From: Lota lota
Taxonomy: Eukaryota; Chordata; Actinopteri; Gadiformes; Lotidae
Direction of reading: 5' to 3'
NCBI GenBank assembly: GCA_026745465.1
Contig: JACYXH010000473.1
Span: forward strand, 72,501 to 136,500
DNA: 64,000 nucleotides
The position numbers were made by a program, and so were the translations under genes. A model generated the notes under the pieces. That model did no database searches and was not told the origin of the DNA. It saw nothing but the letters and a program-made list of their open reading frames with translations. Below, piece by piece: positions 37,959 to 49,758 of the stretch (positions are counted from its first letter, which is position 1; each line of letters opens with the position of its first letter).

Positions 37959-38509
37959 TGCGTGTGTGCATGTGGGCGTGCGGGCGTGCACGCGTGGTTC
38001 TGTGGGTGTCATGTAGACCAGGTGTAGGGCCTACCTGAACTGGTGCTACTGGTGGGTTTCTGCTTGGTGTTCTGGCGGGATTCCTTCATCCAGGGAAATA
38101 TTTGCTTGCTGCGTGCCGATGACGTCGGCGAACCATTCTTTACACAAGCCGGCTGGTTGGACCCGTTGCTCGTGTTTTGGGCAACAGCATCGGGAGATTG
38201 TGGAGGAGGAGGGGGAGGAGGTGGCCCTGACACCGACACCTGTGCTTGATTGCTTTCGGGGTGTACCGTGGACTGTGCCGCCTGAATGGCGGAGGTTCTG
38301 TCACAGCTCTCCGCCATCTCCCCCTGTTTCTGCAGGGCCACGGAGCCGTCGGGAGACTGCAGGGAGCATGCAGGTCGATGGTACTCACTTTCCACATGAG
38401 AAGCCCGGGGATATTGGACTTGATTGGCATCATAACTGAAGCCATTTGCGCTTTGATACGGGTAGCCTGTGTAAATTGCGGAGCTGTCGTAGTAGGTTGC
38501 CTTTTGCAT
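35572..38509 (-). CDS. hoxa3a: Hoxa3a homeodomain transcription factor, two coding exons
   Basis: CDS is complement(join(35572..36362, 38035..38509)) for 421 residues, or exon 2 starting at 36365 for 422, because the acceptor is a tandem CAG/TAG. The start ATG at 38507-38509 gives [20 protein letters not shown], the HOXA3 N-terminus. An octaproline lies at 96-103 and IFPWM at 137-141. The donor is GTAGGC; the intron splits its codon after base 1. The homeodomain is residues 173-232 of the short form (36142-36321), with W220 and N223. The long C-terminus carries [17 protein letters not shown] and ends with the HOX3-specific tail TYTDL...[12 protein letters not shown]. At 1,669-1,672 bp the intron is the longest of the five and holds GT and G-run repeats. 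Family role: development of third-arch derivatives (thymus, parathyroid) and of r5/r6. Further non-coding 5' exons are likely. Confidence 0.97.
36618..36685. repeat. (GT)n microsatellite in the hoxa3a intron
   Basis: 68 bp of pure GT about 250 bp upstream of the exon 2 acceptor. Confidence 0.95.
37703..37727. repeat. Poly-G run, 25 bp, in the hoxa3a intron
   Basis: G homopolymer on the plus strand, C in the hoxa3a transcript. Confidence 0.9.
37914..37955. repeat. (GT)n microsatellite in the hoxa3a intron
   Basis: Nearly pure GT, 80 bp from the exon 1 donor. Confidence 0.93.
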
Positions 38510-38587
38510 CTCGCCGTTTCCCAATATTTATTTCAGAAACTGACAGGGTCTTGACACCCTTGTAGAATAACATTGGCACCCTGTGAT

Positions 38588-38609
38588 CACGTGACGCCTC
38601 TCCGCCAAT
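38588..38609 (-). promoter_or_regulatory. hoxa3a: hoxa3a proximal promoter: CACGTG box plus CCAAT box
   Basis: CACGTG at 38,588-38,593 and CCAAT (plus strand) at 38,605-38,609 sit about 80-100 bp upstream of the hoxa3a start codon. E-box and NF-Y pairing is known from HOX4-class promoters. A possible splice acceptor just upstream (exon start near 38,626) could instead join a distal 5' exon to this coding exon. Confidence 0.4.
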
Positions 38610-41600
38610 GGCCTCCTCGGGTGAACCTAGGGTTACAAGAAGCACTGTGAGGAGAAGAAATGGTGGCGATCCATCTTACTTTTCAATACAGGCATGACAC
38701 GAGAGACTATGGAGGAAAGATAGGGCCAACAGCCCTGTAGACTATTACCGTTTACCTTATGGCTTAAAGAGGGCACAAAGGCATGTACTAACCTTGCATT
38801 ACCATCTGTGCATTACAACGTTTTAACCTTCTTCTTTTTTTAACCAATTGAATCTTAAAATAACATTGCATAAAATTTTTGTTCGAATGTTATCCAAATG
38901 CGAACTCAGTGTTATCAGTCGCTGGATAAACGTGTAGAAAATAACGTTAAACAACATACATAATGCATAAATAATTTAGTCCAAATGAATAGGCTGTATA
39001 GTGCTATTAACGAAGCAGCCTATTATTTTATCTCAATCCACTTGAGCCATTGTTGAAAACGCATGATGTTGGAGCGTGTTTTTACACTGCACATGCTTAT
39101 TATTATTTGTAACTACAAACCAAACGTCCTATCGAGACAAAAACAAAACAAACAGTAAGCTCTGGTTGCACGGCCAAAATTATTTTTTGTTATTTGCAAG
39201 ATAAGTGGACGCGCCGTAACGAAACCTGAAAAACCGGGCTGCCACCGGTGCATCTCCGCGGCCACAGAGTGAACTTTTCCATGTAGGCTCTTAACAATAG
39301 CTGCAATCTGTGCCGTTTGCCGGTGGCAGTGGCCAGTCCCAGTGATATATGGGGGTTAGGGTTAACGTACCGCGACAGCTCGCAAGGAAAAAGCGGCACA
39401 GTAACCTTCTAGGATTTGTGTTCAAACAGAGAAACTAGGGATGCCCAACTAACCTCCCCGTGAAGGACCCCAATAAGTAACTATATATATTCATAATGTC
39501 CATAAATGCTAATATTTAATTGAAGATAAGACCCTTAATCTTGATCGACATGATTCTTTCTTTGAAAGCAGGATATTCCACTAGGCCTGTTTGAAAAGGC
39601 TAATGCACACTACAGATCTCCTCCACTCCAACAGAGCATAGGGTACCAATACCCAATAGACCTAAATTATAAAACCAATAATAAATAATAAACCATAATA
39701 ACGGCTTACTTCTAGTTCTAAACTTTCAAATGTACTACTACTATTACTACTACTGCTAGGGAAACCTACTAAACATAGGCTGCTACTAATGTTAATAATA
39801 CAAAGAATACTAATGAGAATAATAACAGCAATAATAATACAAAAAAAATCGCATATATTTTATATACAGGCCCATAGCCTATGATTTGTAACAAGTCAAA
39901 GAGGCCTATTTTTGTCAGATGTAAGCCATGAATATGCTCGATTATTATCACATATTTCTGAAATACAAAACTGCTATCATATAATCAAGTAAGTAAACAA
40001 GTACAAATAAGGCCAAATAACCCTTATCTCCAACAAATACAAAGATAAAACTCGTTAAGGTTAAGGTAGGGTAAGGTTGGCCGACCGAAAATACTCCGTG
40101 GGTATTACATTATCAAATGACAGTATTATACAATGACGACTGCTCATTCAGTAGGCCTACTCGATTTCAAAGATAGAATATATTTATATATTTAAAAGGT
40201 AAAAGTGGCATGGCAAATCCTGAACAAAATATTCGCGGTGAAGCTTCAATTACAAACGACAAATCTGTAAAAATTCAAACCCATATTCTGCCGTGCCCAA
40301 GGTAGGCTAATCCATTGTGTGCAAATTGGACGCATGACTAAATTGGCTCCACAAAGGATAATCGGGAATAGATACCGGGAATATTCATATCAACAAAATA
40401 AATCTTTCATAAAAAACAAAAGAAACACAAAAGACAGACGAGCTCTCTGTGCACTCCATGGTCCACGCGAGAGAATTCTGCTTGCCTGACTGTGTGAACT
40501 CTTCCTGAACCGAGATGTAAGTCATACGGTGATAAATCACCGCAAGACACACAAACTCTGCCATTTACAACCAAGGGAGCCTATTCCTGGCCTGCTTACC
40601 TTATCCTCTGACGACGAATGCAGAGCACGCCGAAATAATTTCTCATTCAGCGACGAAATCGATCAAAGCAGTAATCCAGATAAAAGTTTAGGTAAATGCA
40701 GCTGGGTTGAACAGCAACAGACTGCGCCCCATAGACCATGCATTGGCAACCACAACACAAAAAAAAAACGGAGAGAACCAGAAGGACTCCTCGTGCAGGA
40801 GAAACGAAATCCTTTCACCTTTTCCTTTTTTTCCCTCCTTCTCCTGTTTGACGTGGATGGGTAAACTGAGATTACGAAAGCAGACGTGAGCACTCAGGTC
40901 ACGATGATAAGCGCTATCTGCCCTGACGATTGAACTTATCACATGCTCGAGCTATACCCGGGCTTCATACACATATTAAACGTAGCCAGGGCTAGGCTGG
41001 ACTATGTCGTCGTTCACAAGTCCACCATGCACACTCCAGTGAACTCCCCCGAACCATAGCGTCACCATAGACAAGAACAATTATGCAAATTAAGCAGCGC
41101 TATGTTCAAATCAAGTGACTGCCTCTCCACACCCACTAAATCAGTTAGTGTATGTGAAAAGTACAATGCACACGAGCCAACTACAAATATGTGTTTTCTT
41201 TGCATTTAATGCTCAGCAAGGAAATATTAGGGCATGCCAGTGTATAGTTCAGTGTGGAGCAACCGCTGACAAGGGTTTCCCATGAATTAAACAGAGCTTC
41301 TATTCACCGATTAATCATTAACCAACCTCTCCAAGACACTGCTCTATCCTTCTTTTCACATACAAAATAGGCTATATTGGACACGGTCGCTTCTAGCGCT
41401 TTGGTGGGGAATATTTTAATCGGATTGCAAACACCAAAAACCATAGGCGTCACCAAGAAAAGAAACAAGGTGAATGGAATTTATTTTATTTTCTGATACA
41501 AAACGACGACTGCTACCAGAAGCTAAGCGATCAAATCTAAGGTTTCATAACGCAGACGGAGGCGCACGCGTAGCGAGGTATCGGAGAGAGCGAGGGGAGC

Positions 41601-42398
41601 CGACAGCCGGGAAATCCCTCTGCATGTTAATGGTGTCTTATGTGGACCAAAGGGGGAACAAAAAAAAGATTTATGTCCTCTCGCTTCTTTGGGCTGTAAA
41701 CACGTCAGTAGCTCTTTCTAGTTTCGTCTGAGGCTCTGGGACGGAGACACTACGACACAATTAAAAAAAGTAGACCACACCAGCGTGGGAGGGCGAGTGG
41801 GACAAAAATTCAGGCATTAGGATTTTTTTTTAGCCAACGTGGCTTTTCCAAACAGGAGAACGGGGGCATTTGTATAATTATTTACTCCGTTGTCTTTTGG
41901 TGAAATGCTGATTCGCGTTTCTCTTTAAAGTCACTGTAGGTTTAGGGTTAAATGTCAACGAGTTAGTGGGTTGCATTGATGGGGCTGAATAATAAGACAC
42001 AAACAATTTAGCGTTATTCTGAAATGTGAGTGCAAACAAAAAAAGTGGTTGCTGGAGTTGGAAATAGCCAACTATTTTGGGGAAGACCATATGATAGTCC
42101 GAGAAAGTGTTTTCCGAAGCAGTAAGGCGCCCGCTCTAAAAGGTACGATTCCCCTCGTCATTTCTATAGTGATGAATTGCGCGACAAAGACAAGTGGACG
42201 AGAAGGAATTATTGCTATCAGCCTCCTCGTGTTGCTGCTGCTGCAGCGAGGAAATGTGGACTGCTTAGGCCGCGTGTCTCTCCTTGTGAGTGCCTTGGCG
42301 GGCGCGCGTGTCGCGTTATTATAAATTGAATAAGGATATTATCACCAAGCATTCAGAACTAAAATCGATACAGATATGGAGCAGGCGTCTGGACTTAC

Positions 42399-42459
42399 CG
42401 GCGGCTAAGCAGGCTCTCTTGGCGACCGGACAAAGGCCTGCGCTCACCTCGACAGTAGT
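42399..42459 (-). other. Candidate non-coding 5' exon of hoxa3a
   Basis: On the minus strand a strong acceptor (CTTTGTTTCAG) precedes 61 bp that end in a strong donor (CCG|GTAAGT); an internal GTGAGC is an alternative donor at 42,446. It lies 3.9 kb upstream of the hoxa3a start codon on the same strand. Vertebrate Hoxa3 genes have distal non-coding exons, so this fits a 5' UTR exon. It was called from splice motifs only. Confidence 0.4.
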
Positions 42460-43999
42460 CTGAAACAAAGAAACACAGCCCTTTGACAACACCCAAACAC
42501 CTAACAGTTAATCCTGCGATTATATGTGTCATATTTTTTATGTAATTTTGGGTTTATATTCGTGCTTCATTTGTTTACTCAGAAGCTTCAAAGCAGCTTG
42601 GGCCTGTACCCACATCAAGCAAATCAAATATATAGGTCAACTAATGTACTATTCATATATTGAGTTTATTTACACATAAATGTTGTGATAAATCTAACAA
42701 AATATACTACAGCAATTAATTAGCCCATGGATTCTATTATTTCTATTTTGGTTGCTTAAATAGTCTATTATGTCTGTTATCAGTGCAATGTCAATGATGA
42801 AAAAATATGTTTGAATCACAAGTCTCAAAAGCAATGGCCACCTCGTTTTATAGTGACACATACGCGTTCCACGTATAGTCTACTAATAAAACCACAACAC
42901 CTCAATAAAATCTAGCATTGCAGTGAACACAACCCACAATAGAACTTGTGCTTATTAATTATCAGGATATTTTTTAATAGTTTTTTCTGTTTCTTGTATT
43001 TCCTACCACTATGCTGGAAATTTATCGAATAGTCATTAGCTTTCGCGGAGCGGCTTCCCTAAGTCCCCTTGCCCATAAATCACAAGCGAGCGTCGTGACC
43101 TCAGCGCGGCCGCGCGGCTCTGGATGGCACTCCGTCTTCCATTATATACTCGTTTCCCTCGTGGAGCGACACAATCCTACTGCTTTCCCTTACTTTTAAA
43201 GCGGCTCGCCTTGATTTATCATTTACTCCACAAATCCATGTAAAGAGACACGATTAATGTACAATTATTACAACTTTAAGGCCTTGGTATGGAACATTGT
43301 AGGACAGGCGTTAAAGTGAATGCTTTGACCGAGTCTGTTTTTAAAAACAATGTAGGCTAATTTATTGCTCTTCAATTATATATTGCAAATATATATTTAC
43401 AATAATTTAGCTCATTATACATGCACGTACAAGTCATTGGCAATCCTGTTCACATTAAATAAGATGTACATTTTAGAGAGCTGTTTATAATTGGTTTGGA
43501 AAGCTTGATACGTTAAGGTGCTTTTGGAAATCACCAATATCTGTAGATATTATGACATAAGTAGCCTCCTATTACGGCTCCTCTTCCAGCCAGGCGAGAA
43601 GCCGGTTCTCTTTTTTACTGACCCCAACCTCTCGCGCGGCAATAACTCACGACAATAATGAACAATCGGCGGAAATACCTCAAAATAAAATCCATCCTCC
43701 CAACGAATGGACTCTGATTTTGTCCTCGTGGAAAAACATATCCGTCCGTGAAAGCAGTAAAATACCATCCACAAAACCGCGATTCTTCCTATACCTTCCT
43801 TTCCCCGTATCTTACTATTTCTCTCGATTAAAACAAAGCCCTGACCCCCCTCGTGGAAAGTGGGGGTAACTCGCATATAATCAGCATCATATGCCTGGAC
43901 CGAGACAACGGTTTTCCTCCCCGTACCATAACACGGAACATTATTATGCGTCGGCTCACGTGACGCAACGTCAACTTAAATCCCTTTTATTTGAGTCCG

Positions 44000-44202
44000 T
44001 GAATCATTAATGGAGGCAGTCATTGCCCCCGAGGAGAAACGGACCCATTTGGACGGAGAAAAAAGAGGGTTACATGACATTACAATGCATCTGGCAGAGG
44101 AGCGGGTCTCTCGCAGAGAAGCAGCTTTTCCACGTGTCGCCCATTCAGAGGAGAGGGTGTTCTGTCAGTTTTAAAGTGCCATATATTTACTGGCCATTAG
44201 CG
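44000..44202 (+). ncRNA. Candidate antisense first exon between hoxa3a and hoxa4a
   Basis: A plus-strand consensus donor (AGCG|GTAAGTGAG) closes at 44,202. A block with CACGTG (43,957-43,962) and an AT-rich TATA-like stretch lies just upstream. In mammals HOXA-AS2 is transcribed antisense between HOXA3 and HOXA4, so the position is suggestive. The 5' end is approximate. Confidence 0.25.
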
Positions 44203-45016
44203 GTAAGTGAGCTTAGTGTTATATACCTGCTCTATTATGTTGAGTTTAAATGCAGCAGCAGCGACTGTGCTTTTGGAGTAGTAGTAGGACGTTTCGCGGC
44301 GAGGTGAGACTATTACTGCGGAAGATGGAGAGGATTGTAGCTTCCAAAACATCCCGTTAGAGTGCCCTAATTAGGGTATTACAACATCTCCTCTTTAGGA
44401 ATCAAGGACCTACAGTGAAAAGCCCGAAGCGAGTACTCAATGCTTCCCCCGTTCTTTACTCTTGAGTTATGCCATAGCACCCTGTGTGTCTCAGTTACCA
44501 CCATGCGTGATGTCGACGCATTATAACTCATATCACAATAGCATTACCTGTTCTGTCTTCTGAGAAGACGCGTGCGCCGTGGTGGTCCTAAGTGGTACAT
44601 GTACCTTTAGCCTTTATCAGTCAGCGGTGAGCTGAGAGTATAGCTCTAAATACGAGACGACCAAACATTAGTCGATGACCCTACATATTATAACACGGAT
44701 CGCTATTCAACCTGCATTGACTTGCGTGATTCCTTTGATCAGTTGTGTGATTTAGTAGTAAATTTTAGGGTTGTGCAAAGGGGGATGGGGTACTAGTAGG
44801 CTATAAGATATCTAAAATGAGGCTATTAAAGGGATCATATCTTGTATGATATTTTTATAGGCCAATAACTTGCCAAATATATCTATACGAGTCTGCCATA
44901 ACTATGGATATCATTTGTTTGATTGTTTGCATCATTTGTTATTTGACCTCTTGGATAAATGTTTTGACCTACATAGCTTCTCGAGATATTGCCAAAACGT
45001 ATTGACCGGAAGACCC

Positions 45017-45095
45017 CTCTCTCTCTTTCTCATTCTCTCTCTCTTTCTCTCCCTCTCTCTCCCTCTCTCTTCCTCTCTCTTCCTCTCTCTCTCTC

Positions 45096-45172
<77 letters not shown>
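45017..45172. repeat. (CT)n microsatellite
   Basis: About 155 bp of CT, interrupted on the left and pure on the right; the largest array inside the cluster. Confidence 0.95.
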
Positions 45173-45176
<4 letters not shown>

Positions 45177-46420
45177 CGTTTGGCACTTATTTCCCGTCAA
45201 CATGGAGTTGCGGGCGTGGAAAAGACCAGCTACAACTATTAATCATTCTGGGCGGACATGAACATAATCCCACTCCCACACCAGCCTTTGTCTTCTCAAA
45301 CTACAAGTTGAGCAGTAAACTTTTAAAGGCACGGGCTGCAGAAGAGCATATCTTTCAATGCATCTACACAATGCAAATATAATGAGCGAGAGCACCGAAT
45401 GCGTAATAGCGTTAGAATTTAGATCGTTTACGCGGTGCGTGACTATGTTATGGAGCATTCTATTTGGATGTCGTTTTTACGTTTGTACTTTCTTGTTCTT
45501 TTTTTGTGGTACTTTCTTGTTCTTTAGTTGTATTTGTGTTCAAATTTGTGTTTATCCAGGATCGTCAACAAATCCAACAGGAACGTTTGAGAATGCTGGA
45601 GACGCTGGAGAATGTTTGGCGGACGTAACGCAGGACAGAAAGCAGACCCTACTCCCACGCAGCCTTTCGCCACCGCACCTGAACTTTTCCCTGACCCGGG
45701 GAGAGACAACCAGAGTGTGAAGTTTAAAAGCCAGAAGTCGTGGAAAAGAAGGCACATAGTCTGTCACGGACATTGTTTTACAGACAACTTATCTTATTCA
45801 TAAGAACGTATACAATACCTTACAAGACCTACACGACTTAGACTCTTACCGTGGTCCAATTTGTAGTCTGATATTATTTGAACGTATTGTTGGAACGTTT
45901 CTAACATTTCACCGTTGTTTGAATAGAGGTAGATATGCAATCGTAAATGCATATTTGCTGACAACTAAGGGGAACTAAAGGCGCAAACCACTTGTCACCA
46001 TTCTGTCTTTGGATGGCGGCCAGAAAGTGCTACATATCTCCCCACAATATTGACATTCAAAGGTCTAACGAGTAGGCTTAGGTTACCGATAAACTCCACA
46101 AAAGATTAATGCTACTCGAAGGTTTACAACTGCCAACATCAAGGCTAATGTGAAATTCAACAGTTGATCTAGCGCCCTTCTTGTTCACTGTTTAATGGCA
46201 GAATGAGAAATTGAATGCGTTTCAATGCTTGCAATGTGAGTAGTTGTGGATTGTTTTACTAGTTTCAATAAAGAGTCAATATTTGTTTGTATTGTTTGTG
46301 TTGTATTAACTCTTAATTTCCTTCTATTTCAAAACTACAGACACCATAAAAGACCACTAGTAATTCAGTTACAATATAATAATTGGTTTATAACAGGCAC
46401 CGCTTAAATACTATGGCTCA

Positions 46421-46422
46421 TG

Positions 46423-46511
<89 letters not shown>

Positions 46512-46522
46512 AAGAAGAAGAA
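46421..46522. repeat. Compound (TAA)n-(GAA)n trinucleotide array
   Basis: About 60 bp of ATA triplets passing directly into about 40 bp of GAA triplets; GAA can form triplex DNA. Confidence 0.95.
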
Positions 46523-47401
46523 TAGCATATCACAATGATAATAATCATACTAATAATATATTAATGAAGAACACAAATAAGGACAATAATAATGATAATA
46601 TCACCAATAATTGGTATATTATAAAGACGGTGTAATGTTAAACCTCCAAATTGATTGTCTTTTGTCCCTCATGTTGTCAAGCCTTTCACATCGTTCATGG
46701 TACTTTAAAATAACAATTAACTGTTAAAGGTTTAACACAAAGTTACACATAAATCATATGAATAAAGTATAGGCCTACTAATGAGGTGAAACACCCTCGC
46801 TTTTTTTAAACAAATTATTCATAACTTAATCACCAATGCAACGCAATATGCTATATTTGTTTAAATTCAACCTATGTGGCTCACTAAGTTATCATGTGAT
46901 TAAGCTTTTTAAATTGTATTTATCAACAGCTTGGTTGTCACACAGTGGTTTATTCATTGTATGATATACTATATTTAGGGCCTCATATTTATTAGACCAA
47001 TATTCATATTTTGCGTTTAGATTTTTGTCTCTTGGTATTTGGCATTTTCATTGAGCAGGCTATTTACAGTTTATACTACAGCTAACCAGACAATAATATA
47101 CATATCCAATTATGTATAATCACGCAGACACTAGCTAAGCACCCAAAACATGTATTATTAAACGTCGTGTTTGTTCCTATTTTTTTCATAATGACAACAT
47201 AAATGGTTAGTCGCCCAGAAGAAATTAATGAACGCGCGGCGATCATAACACACGGCACCAAACTCTATAGTTTTGCTTTGGTTTGTTTTTTTACACGCGA
47301 TTAGTTGGTCAGCGGTTTAGGGTTAGTCTTATGTCAGGTAAACCTACACTACAGCGTTTTGAAGTCCCAAAGGAATTGCAGAGAATCAGAAACATACTCA
47401 C

Positions 47402-47600
47402 ACAGAGTCACGAATGCTTCTTCAACAGGAACGAAGAAATAACCTAGAGTTTATCACCAGAACTGTATCTCGCACACTGCTGAGGATCACTTCAAATGGA
47501 ATTACGGCCGAATTTCATATCTATTTCTGACCCGAGTGCATTCATTATTCAACGAGTCACGTGGATGAGCGCATTACATTTTTAGAACCCTGGAAGTGAT
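47402..47600 (-). other. Candidate distal first exon of hoxa3a
   Basis: The minus strand has a TATA-like ATTTTATACC near 47,610-47,620, a CACGTG at 47,558-47,563 and a consensus donor (CTGT|GTGAGT) with exon end at 47,402. Together these resemble a promoter plus non-coding first exon about 9 kb upstream of hoxa3a. The 5' limit given is approximate. Confidence 0.25.
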
Positions 47601-48195
47601 CTCCATTGTGGTATAAAATTAGTGGAAATCTTGAATTGAACTTGTTCGACATCTTGATAGGTTGCGTAAAATGGGTGCCAATCAGGTCAAACGCCATTTT
47701 TTTTGCACATCCCTACAACTATGTCTGTGCGTAAAGTATGCCCTGAATGATTGTGACAATCGAAGATAGTAAGTTAGTGGCCATTTTTTGACGATTTCAT
47801 ATATAATGACTTAAGACTAAATGCAAATGACGCAGCTGTGGGACTCTCATGCCCAAAACGGTTGTATATGGCCTATCCAATTTTTCAATTAGGCCTAGTG
47901 CAAGGTAATAAGCGATCTACTGCCTAAATATAAATTAGCTAAAAAGAGGGCTGGAATTCATACCAAAATCGTATATATTTAGTTTGTACATATGTATCCT
48001 GGCAATCAGGTAAACTATTTACGTAACACCGCTGTATAGACATGTGTACAAGAAAAATGAAAACGTTTAGTTATAGAAGTCAGACATTTAGGTCTACACA
48101 TTTTTTCAGGGTATTGTTTGTTGAAGAAAACACGAAATGAAAAAAGCTAAAGTGGTATTACACTGATGTATGATCTGAACATTGTGCGTGCCTTA

Positions 48196-48208
48196 AGGTC
48201 AGGGGTCA
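48196..48208 (+). promoter_or_regulatory. Perfect DR1 nuclear-receptor element 3' of hoxa4a
   Basis: AGGTCA-G-GGGTCA: two exact RGKTCA halves spaced by one base. It lies about 1.55 kb downstream of the hoxa4a stop codon; group-4 Hox genes carry RA-responsive 3' enhancers. DR1 can bind RXR partners, COUP-TF or HNF4, so retinoid response is only one reading. Confidence 0.5.
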
Positions 48209-48917
48209 GGAGAAGGGCTGCGCGCCGGTGATTGGTCATTGACGGTTGTGTCCTCTGGTTGAACTTCCTATTGTTTGGATGTAGCAGGTAGCAAACAACA
48301 GTTACACATTGGTTCACTTATGTGTGGTATGGACTTTACAAAAAAACCTGTTTGCTGGATCACTATAAACTCTTTCTATGTTTAGACCTAACGCGAGTAG
48401 TGGAAATAGCACCTCAAGCTGTTTCTGCAATGAGAACAAATTAAATATTCTATAACGCGTACCATTCAATAAAGTATTCAATGAAAACGTCTATAAACGT
48501 TGATAGGAATACTTATAATAACGTGGTGACAGATATTGCTACAAAGTCAGCTGATAGAAAAAAGACAACATTCGGGGGATGAAACAAATGAGTATGACCT
48601 CTTCTAAAACAATTCGTCCGTGGCTGTATTTTAAGAACAGAGTAGGGTAACCCTTCTTAATGTTTGAAATGAAATAGACACACTTTAAAGTAGCAAATAA
48701 TATCAATTGCTTTTTTTTAATACCCTTACAAAAAATCACAAACTTACTACTCAAAACAACAAAGGTGATGAAACTGACGGACGATGTCCTAATACTAAAT
48801 AAAAATAAAAACAATACGAAAAAAATATATTATCCTATGCAATTGGCCCGTGTATAATTAATGTACGTCATATCTATTTGCAGATTTTTCAGACCGTATC
48901 ATTCAGTGAAGTATATA

Positions 48918-48923
48918 TTTATT
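48918..48923 (-). terminator. Candidate hoxa4a poly(A) signal
   Basis: A minus-strand AATAAA about 835 bp downstream of the stop codon. If used, the 3' UTR would contain the CT/CA array and the G run. Confidence 0.25.
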
Positions 48924-49152
48924 TCACAAGAACAGCTATTTAGCCTACATTACAACGACACTTATTTCGACAGAACATACAGATATTCACAGTTTAGAAC
49001 ACAGCACGACATGTGGTACACTATCACGACTTTAACTAGAACGACAAACATAATTCTAAAGACAAAATGTTATTTTCATTGTGCCTTCTTAGTGATTTGT
49101 CTATATACATCAGATGCAAAAGTCACCTGGGCTACATTCAACAGTAAACCAA

Positions 49153-49153
<1 letters not shown>

Positions 49154-49223
<70 letters not shown>

Positions 49224-49263
49224 CATCTCTCTCACACACACACACTCTCTCTCTCTTACACAC
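49154..49263. repeat. Compound (CT)n-(CA)n
   Basis: A pure CT array followed by alternating CA and CT blocks, in the presumed hoxa4a 3' UTR. Confidence 0.93.
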
Positions 49264-49624
49264 ACAGAAAAAAAACTACAATGTTACTCTGCATGACCTA
49301 GAGATTTGCTATATATCTTTCAAGTATATTAGACTTTTCCATGAGCAATACAAAAAATGATAATACTGATAAAAAATGACTTACGTTTGCCTCACTTCAT
49401 TTACACTGTATATTAACCCAAGTCCTTGTTTTGAACGTGCGTTTCCCTTTTTTGTATCATAAAATTAAACAAATACATGTACACTTCAGTTGCCGTCTTG
49501 GGTGATTAGAGGTGAATTTCAAGCTTATATGACGAGGACAAACGAAGAGCAGAGGTGGTTGTCAAGGAACGATGGACGTGTAAAACCCAATGGCAGAAGT
49601 TTGGGAAAAGAGGAGGGGTGGGGT

Positions 49625-49646
49625 GGGGGGGGGGGGGGGGGGGGGG
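49625..49646. repeat. Poly-G run, 22 bp
   Basis: G homopolymer 110 bp downstream of the hoxa4a stop codon. Confidence 0.9.
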
Positions 49647-49758
49647 ACTACAACATGTGTAACACACCGGAAAGTCGGTCCACAAAAAATTCCACTTTTG
49701 TAATTTGCATTCTCAGTCTGTGTTGTGGTCTGGGTTTACTGTGCGCGAGGTTCACGCA

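Larger units (their letters stand above)
38510..49758. other. hoxa3a-hoxa4a intergenic region, the longest spacer
   Basis: About 11.2 kb with no recognised coding exon. It holds the hoxa3a proximal promoter, candidate non-coding exons and donors (40,599; 42,399-42,459; 47,402), a CACGTG-bearing block near 43,920-44,020, a candidate antisense exon ending at 44,202, a CT array, a compound TAA/GAA array and a DR1 nuclear-receptor half-site pair. Stretches 38,700-40,400 and 46,550-47,300 are AT-rich with nothing recognisable. Confidence 0.55.
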
